DNA of 64,000 nucleotides from Frisingicoccus caecimuris (GCF_004340975.1 NZ_SLXA01000009.1:33003-97002), one strand, 5' to 3'. Numbered from the stretch's first letter, positions 53,188-62,440 are shown. Made by a program: numbers and translations. Notes: generated by a model not told the origin, from the letters alone.

Positions 53188-55170
53188 ATGGAAAACTTCC
53201 TTATGATCGTTCCTGTCATCGGAATCCTCGCCCTCCTTTTTGCCATTGCAACATCTGCATCCATCGGCAAAAAAGACGCAGGAAATGACCGTATGAAGGA
53301 GATCGCAGGAGCCATCGCCGAAGGTGCAAGAGCCTTCCTTATGTCCGAATACAAAGTGCTCCTGATCTTTGTTGTTGTCATGTTTGTTGTCATCGGAATT
53401 GGTCTGTCCAACTGGATGACTGCCATCTGCTTCCTTGTCGGCAGTATTTTTTCGGTTCTTGCCGGTTATCTCGGTATGGGCGCTGCGACAAAAGCAAATG
53501 TGCGCACAACAAGCGCAGCCATGAACTCCGGTATGAATGCCGCTCTTTCCGTTGCATTCTCCGGTGGTAGTGTTATGGGTCTTGCCGTTGTCGGTCTTGG
53601 CCTTTTCGGTATCAGTATCATTTATGTACTTACCGGAAATGCAGATATCCTTTTCGGATTCAGTTTAGGTGCTTCTTCCATCGCTCTGTTTGCCCGTGTC
53701 GGCGGCGGTATTTATACAAAAGCTGCGGACGTTGGTGCTGACCTTGTTGGTAAAGTAGAAGCCGGAATCCCTGAAGATGACCCGAGAAACCCTGCAGTTA
53801 TCGCCGATAACGTTGGTGATAACGTTGGTGACGTTGCCGGTATGGGTGCCGACCTTTTTGAATCCTATGTTGGTTCCATTATTTCCGCAATGACTCTCGG
53901 TTTGACTTACTACGATCAGACCGGCGTATTGTTCCCATTACTTCTGGCTGCCAGCGGTGTTGTTGCCGCAATTATCGGTACTTTTGTTGTTAAGGCCGGT
54001 AATGCAACAAACCCACATGCTGCTCTGAAACGTGGTGAATACGGCGCTACTGCAATCGTTATCATTATTACGATCATTTTAAGTAAGACCATGTTCGGCA
54101 ACTTTAGTATAGCCCTGGCTGTTATCGCGGGACTTCTTGTCGGTGTATTGATCGGTGTCGTTACCGAAATCTATACTTCCGATGAATATCGTTTTGTTAA
54201 AAAGATTGCTCAACAGTCTGAAACAGGTTCTGCCACAACCATCATCAGCGGTCTTGCTGTTGGTATGCAGTCCACTGTTGTTCCGATTTTATTAATTTGC
54301 GTTGGTATCTTCATTTCTTACGAACTGGTTGGCCTTTACGGTATTGCTTTGGCAGCCGTTGGTATGCTGTCCACAACAGGTATTACTGTTGCCATCGACG
54401 CTTACGGTCCAATCGCGGATAACGCCGGCGGTATCGCTGAAATGTCCGGTCTGGATGAATCTGTTCGTGATATCACAGATAAACTTGACTCTGTAGGTAA
54501 CACAACAGCTGCTATGGGTAAAGGTTTCGCTATCGGTTCCGCTGCTTTAACAGCACTGGCACTGTTCGTATCCTACTCTGAAGCTGTAAAATTAACTGCC
54601 ATCAACGTACTTGACGCCCGTGTTGTTATCGGTGTCTTCATCGGTGGTACATTGACCTTCCTCTTCTCCGCTCTGACTATGGAATCCGTTTCCAAAGCAG
54701 CGTACAAGATGATTGAAGAGGTTCGTCGTCAGTTCCGTGAAAAACCAGGTATCCTGAAAGGTACAGACCGCCCGGACTATACAACCTGCGTTGCTATTTC
54801 TACTCAGGCTTCCCTGAAAGAAATGTACGTACCAGGTATCATGGCTGTTCTTGTACCAATCATCATTGGTGTGCTTCTTGGAGTTGAAGCCCTCGGCGGA
54901 CTTCTCGTCGGTGCCCTGATCACTGGTGTTCTTATGGCCATCTTCATGTCCAACTCTGGTGGTGCATGGGATAACGCCAAGAAATATATCGAAGGCGGCC
55001 ATCACGGCGGCAAAGGAAGCGAAGCGCATAAAGCAGCCGTTGTTGGCGATACAGTCGGCGACCCATTCAAAGATACTTCAGGACCATCCATCAACATCCT
55101 GATCAAATTGATGACCATCGTTGCACTTGTATTCGCACCACTCTTCCTTCAGATTGGCGGATTACTGTAA
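53188..55170 (+). CDS. hppA: Membrane-bound ion-pumping pyrophosphatase
   Basis: 660 aa, about 16 membrane helices. Hydrolyses pyrophosphate to pump H+ or Na+ out. Motifs: [19 protein letters not shown] with the [19 protein letters not shown] catalytic loop, the [17 protein letters not shown] segment, and [29 protein letters not shown] has Ala where K+-independent enzymes have Lys, so it should be the K+-dependent type. The Glu in ADLFESY fits K+-dependent pumps, but H+ versus Na+ is undecided. AGGGGG before the ATG. Together with Rnf it conserves energy as an ion gradient. Confidence 0.96.
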   Translation: MENFLMIVPVIGILALLFAIATSASIGKKDAGNDRMKEIAGAIAEGARAFLMSEYKVLLIFVVVMFVVIGIGLSNWMTAICFLVGSIFSVLAGYLGMGAATKANVRTTSAAMNSGMNAALSVAFSGGSVMGLAVVGLGLFGISIIYVLTGNADILFGFSLGASSIALFARVGGGIYTKAADVGADLVGKVEAGIPEDDPRNPAVIADNVGDNVGDVAGMGADLFESYVGSIISAMTLGLTYYDQTGVLFPLLLAASGVVAAIIGTFVVKAGNATNPHAALKRGEYGATAIVIIITIILSKTMFGNFSIALAVIAGLLVGVLIGVVTEIYTSDEYRFVKKIAQQSETGSATTIISGLAVGMQSTVVPILLICVGIFISYELVGLYGIALAAVGMLSTTGITVAIDAYGPIADNAGGIAEMSGLDESVRDITDKLDSVGNTTAAMGKGFAIGSAALTALALFVSYSEAVKLTAINVLDARVVIGVFIGGTLTFLFSALTMESVSKAAYKMIEEVRRQFREKPGILKGTDRPDYTTCVAISTQASLKEMYVPGIMAVLVPIIIGVLLGVEALGGLLVGALITGVLMAIFMSNSGGAWDNAKKYIEGGHHGGKGSEAHKAAVVGDTVGDPFKDTSGPSINILIKLMTIVALVFAPLFLQIGGLL

Positions 55171-55184
55171 TTGTAAAAATTTTC

Positions 55185-55217
55185 AGGCCGGGAAAATTTG
55201 TTTCCCGGCCTATCTTG
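55185..55217 (+). terminator. Intrinsic terminator of hppA
   Basis: AGGCCGGGAAA and TTTCCCGGCCT form an 11-bp stem with a 5-base loop, followed by a T-rich stretch. Confidence 0.85.
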
Positions 55218-55251
55218 TATTTATTTCCATTATGATCGTCACTCCTGATGA

Positions 55252-55770
55252 TTACTCTAAGTCAATCCGTTCCCGTACATATCTTTCGAATTTCTCTCTT
55301 TCCTCTTTTTGACAATAAATGACCAGTTCATTGTCCACCTGCCTTTTTAACTTTAGTACAACACCTTCCCCTTTTTCGGAATCCATTATTTTTCGAATCA
55401 TTGACCACTCAACAAATCCCTGATGAGTGATAATCCCTTTTGCGCAAATCTTGTAAGGCAGTGTTGAAAAAACAGCCATAGCTATCATTTCGATGGCCAG
55501 AACACATGATGTGATCATCCGAAAAATGTCAATGTCCGTCAACCTAAAAAGTCTTGAAGAAAAAAAGCATCCCACAACTATGTACATTGCACAATTACGG
55601 ATATTACGCTCGGATGACTGTTTTAAAACCCATATAATATCGCCTGAAATTTCTTCGGCTACATAATATTTCTTCGCTCTCCAAATCATCAGGCAGGCTA
55701 CGACCCCAACCAACAGGACATGTAAAGCTATTAATAAAATTATTGATGTGGTGCTTAATCCTTCGAACAT
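55252..55770 (-). CDS. Uncharacterised membrane protein
   Basis: 172 aa. Three hydrophobic helices (about 8-29, 60-78, 84-104) in the first 110 residues, then a soluble tail (GIITHQGFVEWSMIRKIMDS...LKLKRQVDNELVIYCQKEEREKFERYV) resembling the PH-like, DUF5673-type domains of Firmicutes membrane proteins. Function unknown. Convergent with hppA. Confidence 0.78.
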   Translation of the reverse strand: MFEGLSTTSIILLIALHVLLVGVVACLMIWRAKKYYVAEEISGDIIWVLKQSSERNIRNCAMYIVVGCFFSSRLFRLTDIDIFRMITSCVLAIEMIAMAVFSTLPYKICAKGIITHQGFVEWSMIRKIMDSEKGEGVVLKLKRQVDNELVIYCQKEEREKFERYVRERIDLE

Positions 55771-55820
55771 CTGTATCCCCCCCCAATTATCCGTTCAAAT
55801 CGAATATCCCCTGTCGGACG

Positions 55821-56075
55821 CTAACGCATTTCTCCCATTTGACGCATCAAAAACTCACATTCCTCATAATCTGATGCCCTGACGTAAATTTCATAGGTCG
55901 TCTGATATTCGGATAACTGTCCCAAACTTCCCCGACCTCTGGCCTGTCCGCCTCTGGCGTGCCATCTTTTTTCTTCATAAGGAATTTTATTTTTCGACAA
56001 AAGTTTTATAATTTTATTTTTTTCTTCCTTTGAGTAGCCTATATATATAGCTCTTCGATTAAAAACTGTAATCAT
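55821..56075 (-). CDS. Small uncharacterised protein, DUF2007-like
   Basis: 84 aa. Pattern of IYIGYSKEEKNKIIKLLSKNKIPYEEK and IYVRASDYEECEFLMRQM resembles putative signal-transducing DUF2007-like proteins. Central Gly/Arg-rich piece RGGQARGRGSLGQ is unusual. It lies 50 bases upstream of the membrane gene and may be co-transcribed with it. Confidence 0.65.
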   Translation of the reverse strand: MITVFNRRAIYIGYSKEEKNKIIKLLSKNKIPYEEKRWHARGGQARGRGSLGQLSEYQTTYEIYVRASDYEECEFLMRQMGEMR

Positions 56076-56165
56076 CCTTTATACAGTCCTCCCTCCATGT
56101 TTTATTATTTCACTGATAATTCTGATTAATTTTATTATAATATATATATTGTCAGAAAACAACAT

Positions 56166-56196
56166 GGTGGCCATCAACGACACGTTTCAGGCCACC
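56166..56196 (-). terminator. Hairpin terminator after the Rpn gene
   Basis: Minus strand GGTGGCC and GGCCACC form a 7-bp stem (8 counting flanking bases) with a 17-base loop, followed by a T-rich run. Confidence 0.6.
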
Positions 56197-56201
56197 ACTT
56201 T

Positions 56202-57236
56202 TTAAAATTTATTTTTCTTTATTAATAAATCATATATCTGTTCAGCGTCAGATTCGGGAGTTTCTTCCAATATATTTATGATTTTTTCGACAAATGTTAC
56301 CTCTTCTTCCAGCATATCCGCTATAACTTCCGCTGAAAGACCTTTGTTTGCTTTTTTCTGAACCTTACAAATTCGCTCCAAAAATGCACCACGCTGCAGC
56401 CCCTGCTATATTCCCTGCTGTATTCCTTGTTGTATACCCTGCTGTATTCCTTCTTTCCTGCCTTCTTGCAGTCCCTCCTGCCAGCCATCTTCCTTGGCAG
56501 CTTCCCTTTCCTGCCGGATATGTAAAGCTTCATTATATTCGTAAATACTCACTTTCAACACCTCCGCTCTGTTCTTCCTCAGGAATTCTGCCAATATATC
56601 CTCATCAATACATGTTCTGATTGATTTTTCGACCGCTTCGTTCAACGACATCTGATGGCTGTATTCCCGAATCCGTGAGACAAAAATCATATAATCTTTT
56701 AAGGTTTTACATTTTTCCATCAATCCATCATTATATCCCGGATTGATGTTCAACACCAACACTTTGAGCTCCAGATCGACAGTTCCGGATTTCGTTTCAT
56801 AAGCATCCGAAAGCCGAAGCTCGCTGCGTTCCGGAAGATCATCCATACCGTTATAAAATACGACAAATTTCGGTTCCGGAATCTTAACAAGTTTCGAACC
56901 ATAAAGGTTCATCCTGGCCGTTAATTTAGAATAGATATCCGACACATAAAATAAATCCCGTAAAGGCATATTCGGATTATCCGTAGACTGATGCTCATAT
57001 AAAGCCAACTGGTCATAGATCAAAAACGATATATCATTTTTCAATCCCATATAGATGGCATTTTCCAGTGTCGTGACCACTAAATCCTCCGGATTTGTAT
57101 AGGCTGTCCCGTTCATTGCATTATACAATTCCAGAAATTCTTTCTTGTCCCTGAAAATCATCCGGAATACCCGGTCTTTGTGACTGACCAGCGCATTTGG
57201 CATCTCGTCTTCAATTCCCATAATGGTTCTCTTCAT
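56202..57236 (-). pseudogene. Rpn family recombination-promoting nuclease/transposase-like gene interrupted by an amber codon
   Basis: ATG 57236 (GGAGG upstream) begins a PD-(D/E)XK-like Rpn/PDDEXK family protein: VSHKDRVFRMIFRDKKEFLELYNAMNG, LALYEHQSTDNPNMPLRDLFYVSDIYSKL, PKFVVFYNG. After 276 residues, in a GIQQ repeat, a TAG (56406-56408) stands where the repeat predicts CAG. The frame then continues without another stop for 68 more codons to TAA 56202-56204 (QGLQRGAFLERICKVQKKANKG...), which matches the usual helical C-terminus. A C-to-T nonsense mutation is the simplest reading; the N-terminal nuclease domain may still be made. Confidence 0.82.
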
Positions 57237-57398
57237 CCAATGTCCTCCTTCGATACTCTTGGGAGGACACCGCCATTCCGGAATCCTCCCTGCACTTTTT
57301 ATTGTCTGCATTGAAAATTTCCAGAATGAAAGAGCCGCTGCCACGGCCTCTGGTTTATCTTATGTATGTTATGATTATAGCATTTCCTGAAATTTCTG

Positions 57399-58046
57399 TC
57401 ACTTATTTTTAATCCTTTTTAGTTCTCCCATCTCCATTTCATAGACTTCATCACAGAGAATATCAATATCTTCTCTATTGTGGCTGGCCAGTAAGATGAG
57501 TTTCCCTTCTTTTTTCAAGTTGAGAAACAATTCCCTCATCTCTTCCACCCCCTTATGATCCAGGCCATTCATTGGCTCGTCCAGTATTAGAATTTCCTGA
57601 TTTTCCATGATGGCCTGAGCGATAGCCAGGCGCTGTTTCATTCCCATAGAATAATTACCGACTTTCTTTTTCGAATCAGGACTCAATCCCACCTTCTCCA
57701 TTATATTTTTTAGATGTGCTGTGTCCTTCCCATGCTTTATCCGATATAAAATATCCAGATTCCGCTGGCCGCTGGCATTTTTTAAAAATGAGGGTTCCTC
57801 GATAATGATTCCGGCCCCGGTCAAAATTGCTCCCTTTTTACTTCTCTTTGTTCCATCAATGATGATTTCCCCCTCATCCAGATTCATGAACCCGCAAATA
57901 CACTTAAAAAGTACTGTCTTCCCCGAACCGTTGTGTCCGACGATTCCATAAATATGTCCGGATGCGCATTGAATCGATACATCTCTTAATACCTGCTGCT
58001 CTCCAAAACATTTCACACCATTTTTCACTTCAATCGTTCTCATCAT
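57399..58046 (-). CDS. ABC transporter ATP-binding protein
   Basis: 215 aa. Walker A GHNGSGKTV, signature YSMGMKQRLAIA, Walker B ILILDEP and H-loop LLASHN. A small, single-domain ATPase of the exporter type (lantibiotic-immunity or antibiotic-export-like). GIVGHNGSGKTVLFKCICGF precedes. Likely energises the two permeases encoded just upstream. Confidence 0.92.
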   Translation of the reverse strand: MMRTIEVKNGVKCFGEQQVLRDVSIQCASGHIYGIVGHNGSGKTVLFKCICGFMNLDEGEIIIDGTKRSKKGAILTGAGIIIEEPSFLKNASGQRNLDILYRIKHGKDTAHLKNIMEKVGLSPDSKKKVGNYSMGMKQRLAIAQAIMENQEILILDEPMNGLDHKGVEEMRELFLNLKKEGKLILLASHNREDIDILCDEVYEMEMGELKRIKNK

Positions 58047-58916
58047 TTATTCCTCATTACTCCATTTTAAATCAACAGTTCTCAGCTTAAACAGCGCGGC
58101 AAGGCTGAATATCACACATAAGATTATGTAAGCCGATAATATGAATTTTAATGACGGCAGCCTTGGTATTCCGTATCTGAATTGCCCTATTTCTGAAATA
58201 CGTGTCCAGGATATGGGCGAAAAATGGGTAGCCAACGGTAGCCATACGCCACCATAATTATCCAGCATAATGGGAAGGATGACCCAAATACTTGAAATAA
58301 ACAGCGCCGTCATCCGACCAAACCAGAGGCTCAATGCGAACATTAACAACCCTACACAACTTCCGGCCAGCCATAAGATCAACATCGTTAATATCATCAT
58401 TTGTAAAGGAGATTTTTGTCCGATAATATCATAACTAAACCCCATTGAAATATGATATTCTTTTCCCGCATTTGTCCGTGATAATGTATAAATAACATTT
58501 CCCCATCCCGAATCCAGGCATATATACGGAAGCATTACAACAATACTCACCAAAAAGCTCTGTATATTATATACAAAACTGCTTATCAGAATTTTTTCAA
58601 TCTGAACAACTCCCCATTTTACTCGTCCGCAACGTATCATTTGATACATAGTATTTCCCTGAATAAAGGGCGCATCGGAAAAGAAATAAATATACAGTGC
58701 AAAATAAATCAGGTTATAAAAATATAAAGATACTAAAAAAGGAAAAAACCAGGGCGTGACCGAATATCCTGTCAAATAAGAAAACCTTCTTAATGTCACG
58801 GTATTTAAAATGCACATAAATCCAATGAGGATGATCACTGCCAGATATCTTGTAGTAAAAAGCTTTCTTTTAGCTTCCATAAAGGGATAATACAAAAACA
58901 ACCATATGTCGCTCAC
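58047..58916 (-). CDS. ABC-2-like permease
   Basis: 289 aa, about six membrane helices (for example YLAVIILIGFMCILNTVTL, FFPFLVSLYFYNLIYFALYIYFF, MMILTMLILWLAGSCVGLLMFALSL). No enzymatic motif. It follows the 252-aa membrane gene with a 4-base overlap and abuts the ATPase. Substrate unknown. Confidence 0.85.
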   Translation of the reverse strand: MSDIWLFLYYPFMEAKRKLFTTRYLAVIILIGFMCILNTVTLRRFSYLTGYSVTPWFFPFLVSLYFYNLIYFALYIYFFSDAPFIQGNTMYQMIRCGRVKWGVVQIEKILISSFVYNIQSFLVSIVVMLPYICLDSGWGNVIYTLSRTNAGKEYHISMGFSYDIIGQKSPLQMMILTMLILWLAGSCVGLLMFALSLWFGRMTALFISSIWVILPIMLDNYGGVWLPLATHFSPISWTRISEIGQFRYGIPRLPSLKFILSAYIILCVIFSLAALFKLRTVDLKWSNEE

Positions 58917-59671
58917 AGTCCCAACCTCCTTTTCATCCTTTCTATGATCAGTTTCGTCAATATCAGAAACAGTACCGCTGTCGCAGCAAGCATTATAAAA
59001 AATGAAAGTTCTTCACTGTCGCATACCGTATACCACGGGTCATATATATACCCAAAACTATAGAATCCAGAAATTATTTCTGAAAGATAGCATAAAATAT
59101 AGTAACTGATCACAGGCAGTGAAAGGGTAAGAAGACGATTTGCAATATATAAAGACACAACTGTACAGACCATTGCCAATATTCCCGTCAAAAGACCCAG
59201 TTGAACGCTGCACAAAAATATATGTGTAACGTATTTCTGTTTCAAAATAAACGCATCAAACATTCCGCCCCACATATGCCCTTCGGATATCCACGGCGCC
59301 TCAGGATATCGTATTTTAAGAATGAAAAGGTACAAGCCCGTGCCCAAAACCATTGTCAAAACTGCTGAAAAAAATACCGCGGTCGACTTTGAAGCCCCAT
59401 AATAACTTGTTTTTCCCCGAATGATCAACAATTGGAAAAACCGACATTCTATATCCTGACACATACTGTCTCCATAGGGCACAATACAAAAAATATAGGC
59501 CAGCAATACCTGCATTTGCATAATATTATAATGATAGACGCTCACGATAGAGTAGGTATTCATCGGCTTAAATCCAAATAAATAAAAGGTTAAAGCCACA
59601 CCAACGACTGACGCCGCAAATTTCCAGGAAACCAGCGCTCGCTTCAAATCTGAAAATACATATTTAATCAA
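58913..59671 (-). CDS. Second ABC transporter membrane protein
   Basis: 252 aa, about six membrane helices. Starts MIKYVFSDLKRALVSWKFAASVVGVALTFY split by polar residues, typical of bacitracin-type exporter permeases. Overlaps the next permease by four bases. First gene of the exporter operon and lies right against the edge of the integrated element, so its original promoter may have been displaced. Confidence 0.82.
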   Translation of the reverse strand: MIKYVFSDLKRALVSWKFAASVVGVALTFYLFGFKPMNTYSIVSVYHYNIMQMQVLLAYIFCIVPYGDSMCQDIECRFFQLLIIRGKTSYYGASKSTAVFFSAVLTMVLGTGLYLFILKIRYPEAPWISEGHMWGGMFDAFILKQKYVTHIFLCSVQLGLLTGILAMVCTVVSLYIANRLLTLSLPVISYYILCYLSEIISGFYSFGYIYDPWYTVCDSEELSFFIMLAATAVLFLILTKLIIERMKRRLGL

Positions 59672-59690
59672 TAACTTTCCCTCGCTTTAC

Positions 59691-59750
59691 CTACGAAATA
59701 ATTTCTCCGGTTTCAGCATCGATGACACTTTGCAGAGGTGTTCGATTCTC
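59691..59750 (-). pseudogene. Truncated C-terminal tail of a gene at the element boundary
   Basis: A 20-codon frame reads ENRTPLQSVIDAETGEIIS then TAG. IDAETGEIIS resembles the ends of PepSY-type domains. The first codons fall in the tRNA-like att segment. It suggests that a gene upstream of the exporter lost its 5' part when the element inserted. Confidence 0.4.
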
Positions 59751-59760
59751 TCATCCCCTG
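59741..59760. other. Candidate attachment-site core (tRNA 3'-end-like)
   Basis: TTCGATTCTCTCATCCCCTG resembles the T-loop, 3' half of the T-stem and acceptor strand of a tRNA with a GGGGAT acceptor. The 5' T-stem half does not pair, so only the 3' end is present. It could be the att core left by tRNA-gene integration, or chance. Confidence 0.3.
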
Positions 59761-59771
59761 CTCTTAAAAGT

Positions 59772-59803
59772 GCCGGAAACCTTGAATTTTCAAGGATTCC
59801 GGC
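59772..59803. terminator. Hairpin at the element end
   Basis: GCCGGAAACCTTGA and TCAAGGATTCCGGC pair over 14 positions with one mismatch, followed on the plus strand by GTTTTTC. It may insulate element genes from the chromosome. Confidence 0.55.
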
Positions 59804-59828
59804 GTTTTTCATTTTCTGAAAAATTCCT

Positions 59829-59850
59829 ATGTAGTCAAGCATGTAGTCAA
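59829..59850. repeat. Tandem direct repeats near the integrase
   Basis: ATGTAGTCAA occurs at 59829-59838 and again at 59841-59850, spaced 12 bp apart, between the hairpin and the integrase stop. Position and helical spacing suit integrase arm-binding sites. Confidence 0.45.
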
Positions 59851-59863
59851 ACAGGAATCATTC

Positions 59864-61102
59864 CTAAAATGAGATAGCATTTTCAATCTGCTTTTCTTTA
59901 TTTTTCGTTGTTTTGTTGCTGAAATAATATAACTTTTTTGTTGTGCTGATGTCGCTGTGTCCCATTTGTTCTGTGATAAATCCCTCGTCCACGTTGCTGT
60001 CAATCAATGTAGTACCATAGGTCTTTCGTATTTTGTGCATTGTTCTGTGAGGGATATTTAACTTTTTGCATATTTGGGATAAACGCTTATTGAACGTATT
60101 TCCTCTGATACGTTTACCATTACGTTCAAATAAATATGTTCCGTTATGGTTTAATGCCAGTATTTGATTTATCGTTTCTGTTGCAGTTGTAGGAATAATC
60201 AAATCACGGTTTCCGGCATCTGTTTTCGCATGTTCTTTCACAGCTACAACCCACTTGTCATTTTCATCCCGGTATTTATCTTCCGTACGTCTGATTTTAA
60301 TAATACGTCCAGAAAAATCTCCTGCTTTTAAGGTACTTAATTCCCCTACTCGTAACCCTGTCTGAAAAGCAAGCAATATTCCAAGGTTATAAATATCCGG
60401 GTTACGCTTCAAATAATTGATTACAAGAGGGATTTCATTTTCCATGAATACTTCTTTTTGCTTATCGACAATTCTTCTTTTAAAGAGATTATTGGGAAGT
60501 TCCAAGTCTCCGAAAAATTCTGTTATGCTGATAGAAGTATATTTTTTCTTCTTGCCATATTTAAAAATACCTCTAATCAATGTACGAAGTCCGGCATAGG
60601 CTTTTCTAGTCAGTCCTAAATCACGAATGGTAGTTTTAATAAAGATTTCTAAGTCATCCTCATTGATATTTTTAAACTTCTTTTTGGAGATTGGAATATT
60701 TGTATAATGAAAAAATCTTTTGTAGTCATTTACATAACGGTCATAAGACGCTTTTTGTATTTCTCCAAAATCCAGTTTCCGGTCAATCCATTCATAGAAC
60801 ACGTTTTCAATGTAGATTTCTTCTTGTAATGCCTTATAAAAATCTACAATGACATTTTCCAATTCCTCAAGAGAATTTCTTCGTCTGAAAAGCCGAGTAC
60901 CGTCCGGGTTGGGTAAATAGGTAGAAAAAATTTCTTTTCCCGATTTATCAGTTGTAGTTGTTATTGAATAAACATGCTGTGCAAGTATTTCTTTTCTTTC
61001 CATAATTGCCATATCATTCAGCATGGTATCTAAAGAGATTATACCTGTCTGGACTGCATAATTCAACAGTTCAGAATCATCGTAAACGGTTGCTTTTGTC
61101 AT
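59864..61102 (-). CDS. Tyrosine-type integrase (Tn916-like)
   Basis: 412 aa site-specific recombinase. An N-terminal SAM-like/core-binding domain (about 95-205, YKRFFHYTNIPISKKKFKNINEDDL) and catalytic domain with the motifs TGLRVGEL (Arg), HKIRKTYGT (His-x-x-Arg), GHSDISTT (His) and the nucleophile Tyr in KKLYYFSN. Mediates integration and excision. No excisionase gene was found in the 126 bases upstream. Lies at the element end, as usual. Confidence 0.93.
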   Translation of the reverse strand: MTKATVYDDSELLNYAVQTGIISLDTMLNDMAIMERKEILAQHVYSITTTTDKSGKEIFSTYLPNPDGTRLFRRRNSLEELENVIVDFYKALQEEIYIENVFYEWIDRKLDFGEIQKASYDRYVNDYKRFFHYTNIPISKKKFKNINEDDLEIFIKTTIRDLGLTRKAYAGLRTLIRGIFKYGKKKKYTSISITEFFGDLELPNNLFKRRIVDKQKEVFMENEIPLVINYLKRNPDIYNLGILLAFQTGLRVGELSTLKAGDFSGRIIKIRRTEDKYRDENDKWVVAVKEHAKTDAGNRDLIIPTTATETINQILALNHNGTYLFERNGKRIRGNTFNKRLSQICKKLNIPHRTMHKIRKTYGTTLIDSNVDEGFITEQMGHSDISTTKKLYYFSNKTTKNKEKQIENAISF

Positions 61103-61228
61103 AAAGTGTACTGATGTGATAAGGGTATCGTTCTAATCTCTTTTTACTTTATATTTCATCTTTTCTAAAATCCATATTCATTTATTTACAATTCTATATT
61201 TCATAATCTAATACGTTTATGTTAGACA

Positions 61229-62308
61229 CTAATACTCACTATCAAAAATTCTCCTTTCTTCTTCCCTCAAAAGGAAAGATTTTTTATAGTCCTCATATAT
61301 CCGTTGTTGTTCTTCGTTCATCTGCCCCCGTTCTACTAACTGCCGGATGTAATCTCTGTTATCCAGTTTCCCAATTTTATCCATTAGTTTTAATGAGGGC
61401 GAAACTGCTACGTTCAGCCACCGCCATGTCCGTTCCAGAGTTTTTTTCTCTGGATTCATGGTCAGCTTTATCTTCCCTACATCCTGCATGAGTTCTTCCC
61501 ACGGGGGATAAGTAGGATAGAGCCGTTTCCTTGTAATCATATTGTTTTCCGGCTTCTGTAAGAAACGTACTTTCTCGTTTAATACGGACAATGCAATCCG
61601 TGCCACATCCCTGTCTTTCAGAACTTCTTCTACTAATCTGCCCGCTTTTTTGTGCCGGAATCGGAGTTCATATCTGTTCCAGTCCGGGTTGAGTTCTTTT
61701 CCGAACTTTTCTGCCTGTTCATATCCCTTTTCATAGAATATAATTCGAAAATCACTGTGTTTACTGCCGAGATAGAGCGTTTTCCCCTGTGCTTCTATTT
61801 CATCTTCTTTCAGCTTATCGGAACGGTTCTCTGATGTGTCACGCAACTGACTGGATATCAGCCCCTCATTTTTCAGTCGAATCAATTCCGGGATAGACAG
61901 GTAAGGCTTTCTATCGTCGATTGCCAAGTCTATCCGTGGGAAATTCACCGGGTATCTGCAAACTCTTTCCAGAAAGTCAAACCATGTTTCCCTGTTCAGT
62001 AAAAGAAAATCTTCATAATTCCTGCATCCCGAACCACTCATAAGAATCTGGAATCCCTCATACTGTGCATTTCCTGTCGGTTTCAGAATCTTGATATTGT
62101 CAAATCTTGCTATCAGTTCGTGCCCGGCAATTCCTTTTTCCTTACCATGCAGTTCCATAAAACTCAGTGGAATCCGCAGGATATCTTCTATAATTGTGAA
62201 CACGTCTGCACCTTTGACGGTAATCTGACACCAGTCAATCAGTGCTGTCAAATCTTCTTTCTGACGAGTTACCCCCCTGTTAGTATAGGGGGGGTCTGAA
62301 ATTTTCAT
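61229..62308 (-). CDS. MobT/NicK-type relaxase (replication initiation factor domain)
   Basis: 359 aa, rolling-circle Rep_trans-type protein (PF02486 family). N-terminal PPYTNRGVTRQKEDLTALIDWCQITVKG, then SGSGCRNYEDFLLL, FPRIDLAIDDRKPYLSIPELIRLKNEGLI and GKTLYLGSKHSDFRIIFYEKGYEQ. In Tn916/ICEBs1 such proteins nick the element DNA for transfer and rolling-circle replication. The PPYTNRGV codons form an oriT-like palindrome. Ribosome site is weak. Confidence 0.88.
   Translation of the reverse strand: MKISDPPYTNRGVTRQKEDLTALIDWCQITVKGADVFTIIEDILRIPLSFMELHGKEKGIAGHELIARFDNIKILKPTGNAQYEGFQILMSGSGCRNYEDFLLLNRETWFDFLERVCRYPVNFPRIDLAIDDRKPYLSIPELIRLKNEGLISSQLRDTSENRSDKLKEDEIEAQGKTLYLGSKHSDFRIIFYEKGYEQAEKFGKELNPDWNRYELRFRHKKAGRLVEEVLKDRDVARIALSVLNEKVRFLQKPENNMITRKRLYPTYPPWEELMQDVGKIKLTMNPEKKTLERTWRWLNVAVSPSLKLMDKIGKLDNRDYIRQLVERGQMNEEQQRIYEDYKKSFLLREEERRIFDSEY
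62271..62295 (-). other. oriT-like core within the relaxase 5' end
   Basis: Minus strand reads A-C7, TATACTAACA, G6-T: an inverted repeat of C and G runs around CTAACA. The oriT cores of ICEBs1 and Tn916, as I recall them, have the same C-run/CTAACA/G-run layout, and in ICEBs1 the site is also inside the 5' end of the relaxase gene. Probable nick region. Confidence 0.65.
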
Positions 62309-62347
62309 TATTTCCGTTATTATTATCCCTGCCTTTCCTAGTCTGCC

Positions 62348-62434
62348 GTGGCTTTCGCCACGTTCCCGGAACTTCCTCTGCTCCCTTTGCTCCTTTCACG
62401 CTGTACGGAGCAGTCCGCAGAGAATGTCCGGGAA
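62348..62434. repeat. Nested inverted repeats between relaxase and small gene
   Basis: TTCCCGGA (62363-62370) pairs with TCCGGGAA (62427-62434); inside, CTGCTCC (62378-62384) pairs with GGAGCAG (62407-62413). Next to them GTGGC-TTTC-GCCAC (62348-62361) is a perfect 5-bp hairpin. Such structure near a rolling-circle relaxase could be a single-strand origin or part of oriT. Confidence 0.6.
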
Positions 62435-62440
62435 CAGCCT

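Noticed and set aside
56406..56408. Pyrrolysine or programmed amber recoding in the Rpn gene
   Set aside because: The repeat predicts CAG at this place, so a simple point mutation is more likely; no recoding genes are in the window.
59741..59760. A complete tRNA gene at the element edge
   Set aside because: Only a 3'-half-like segment is visible; the 5' T-stem, anticodon arm and acceptor partner are missing.
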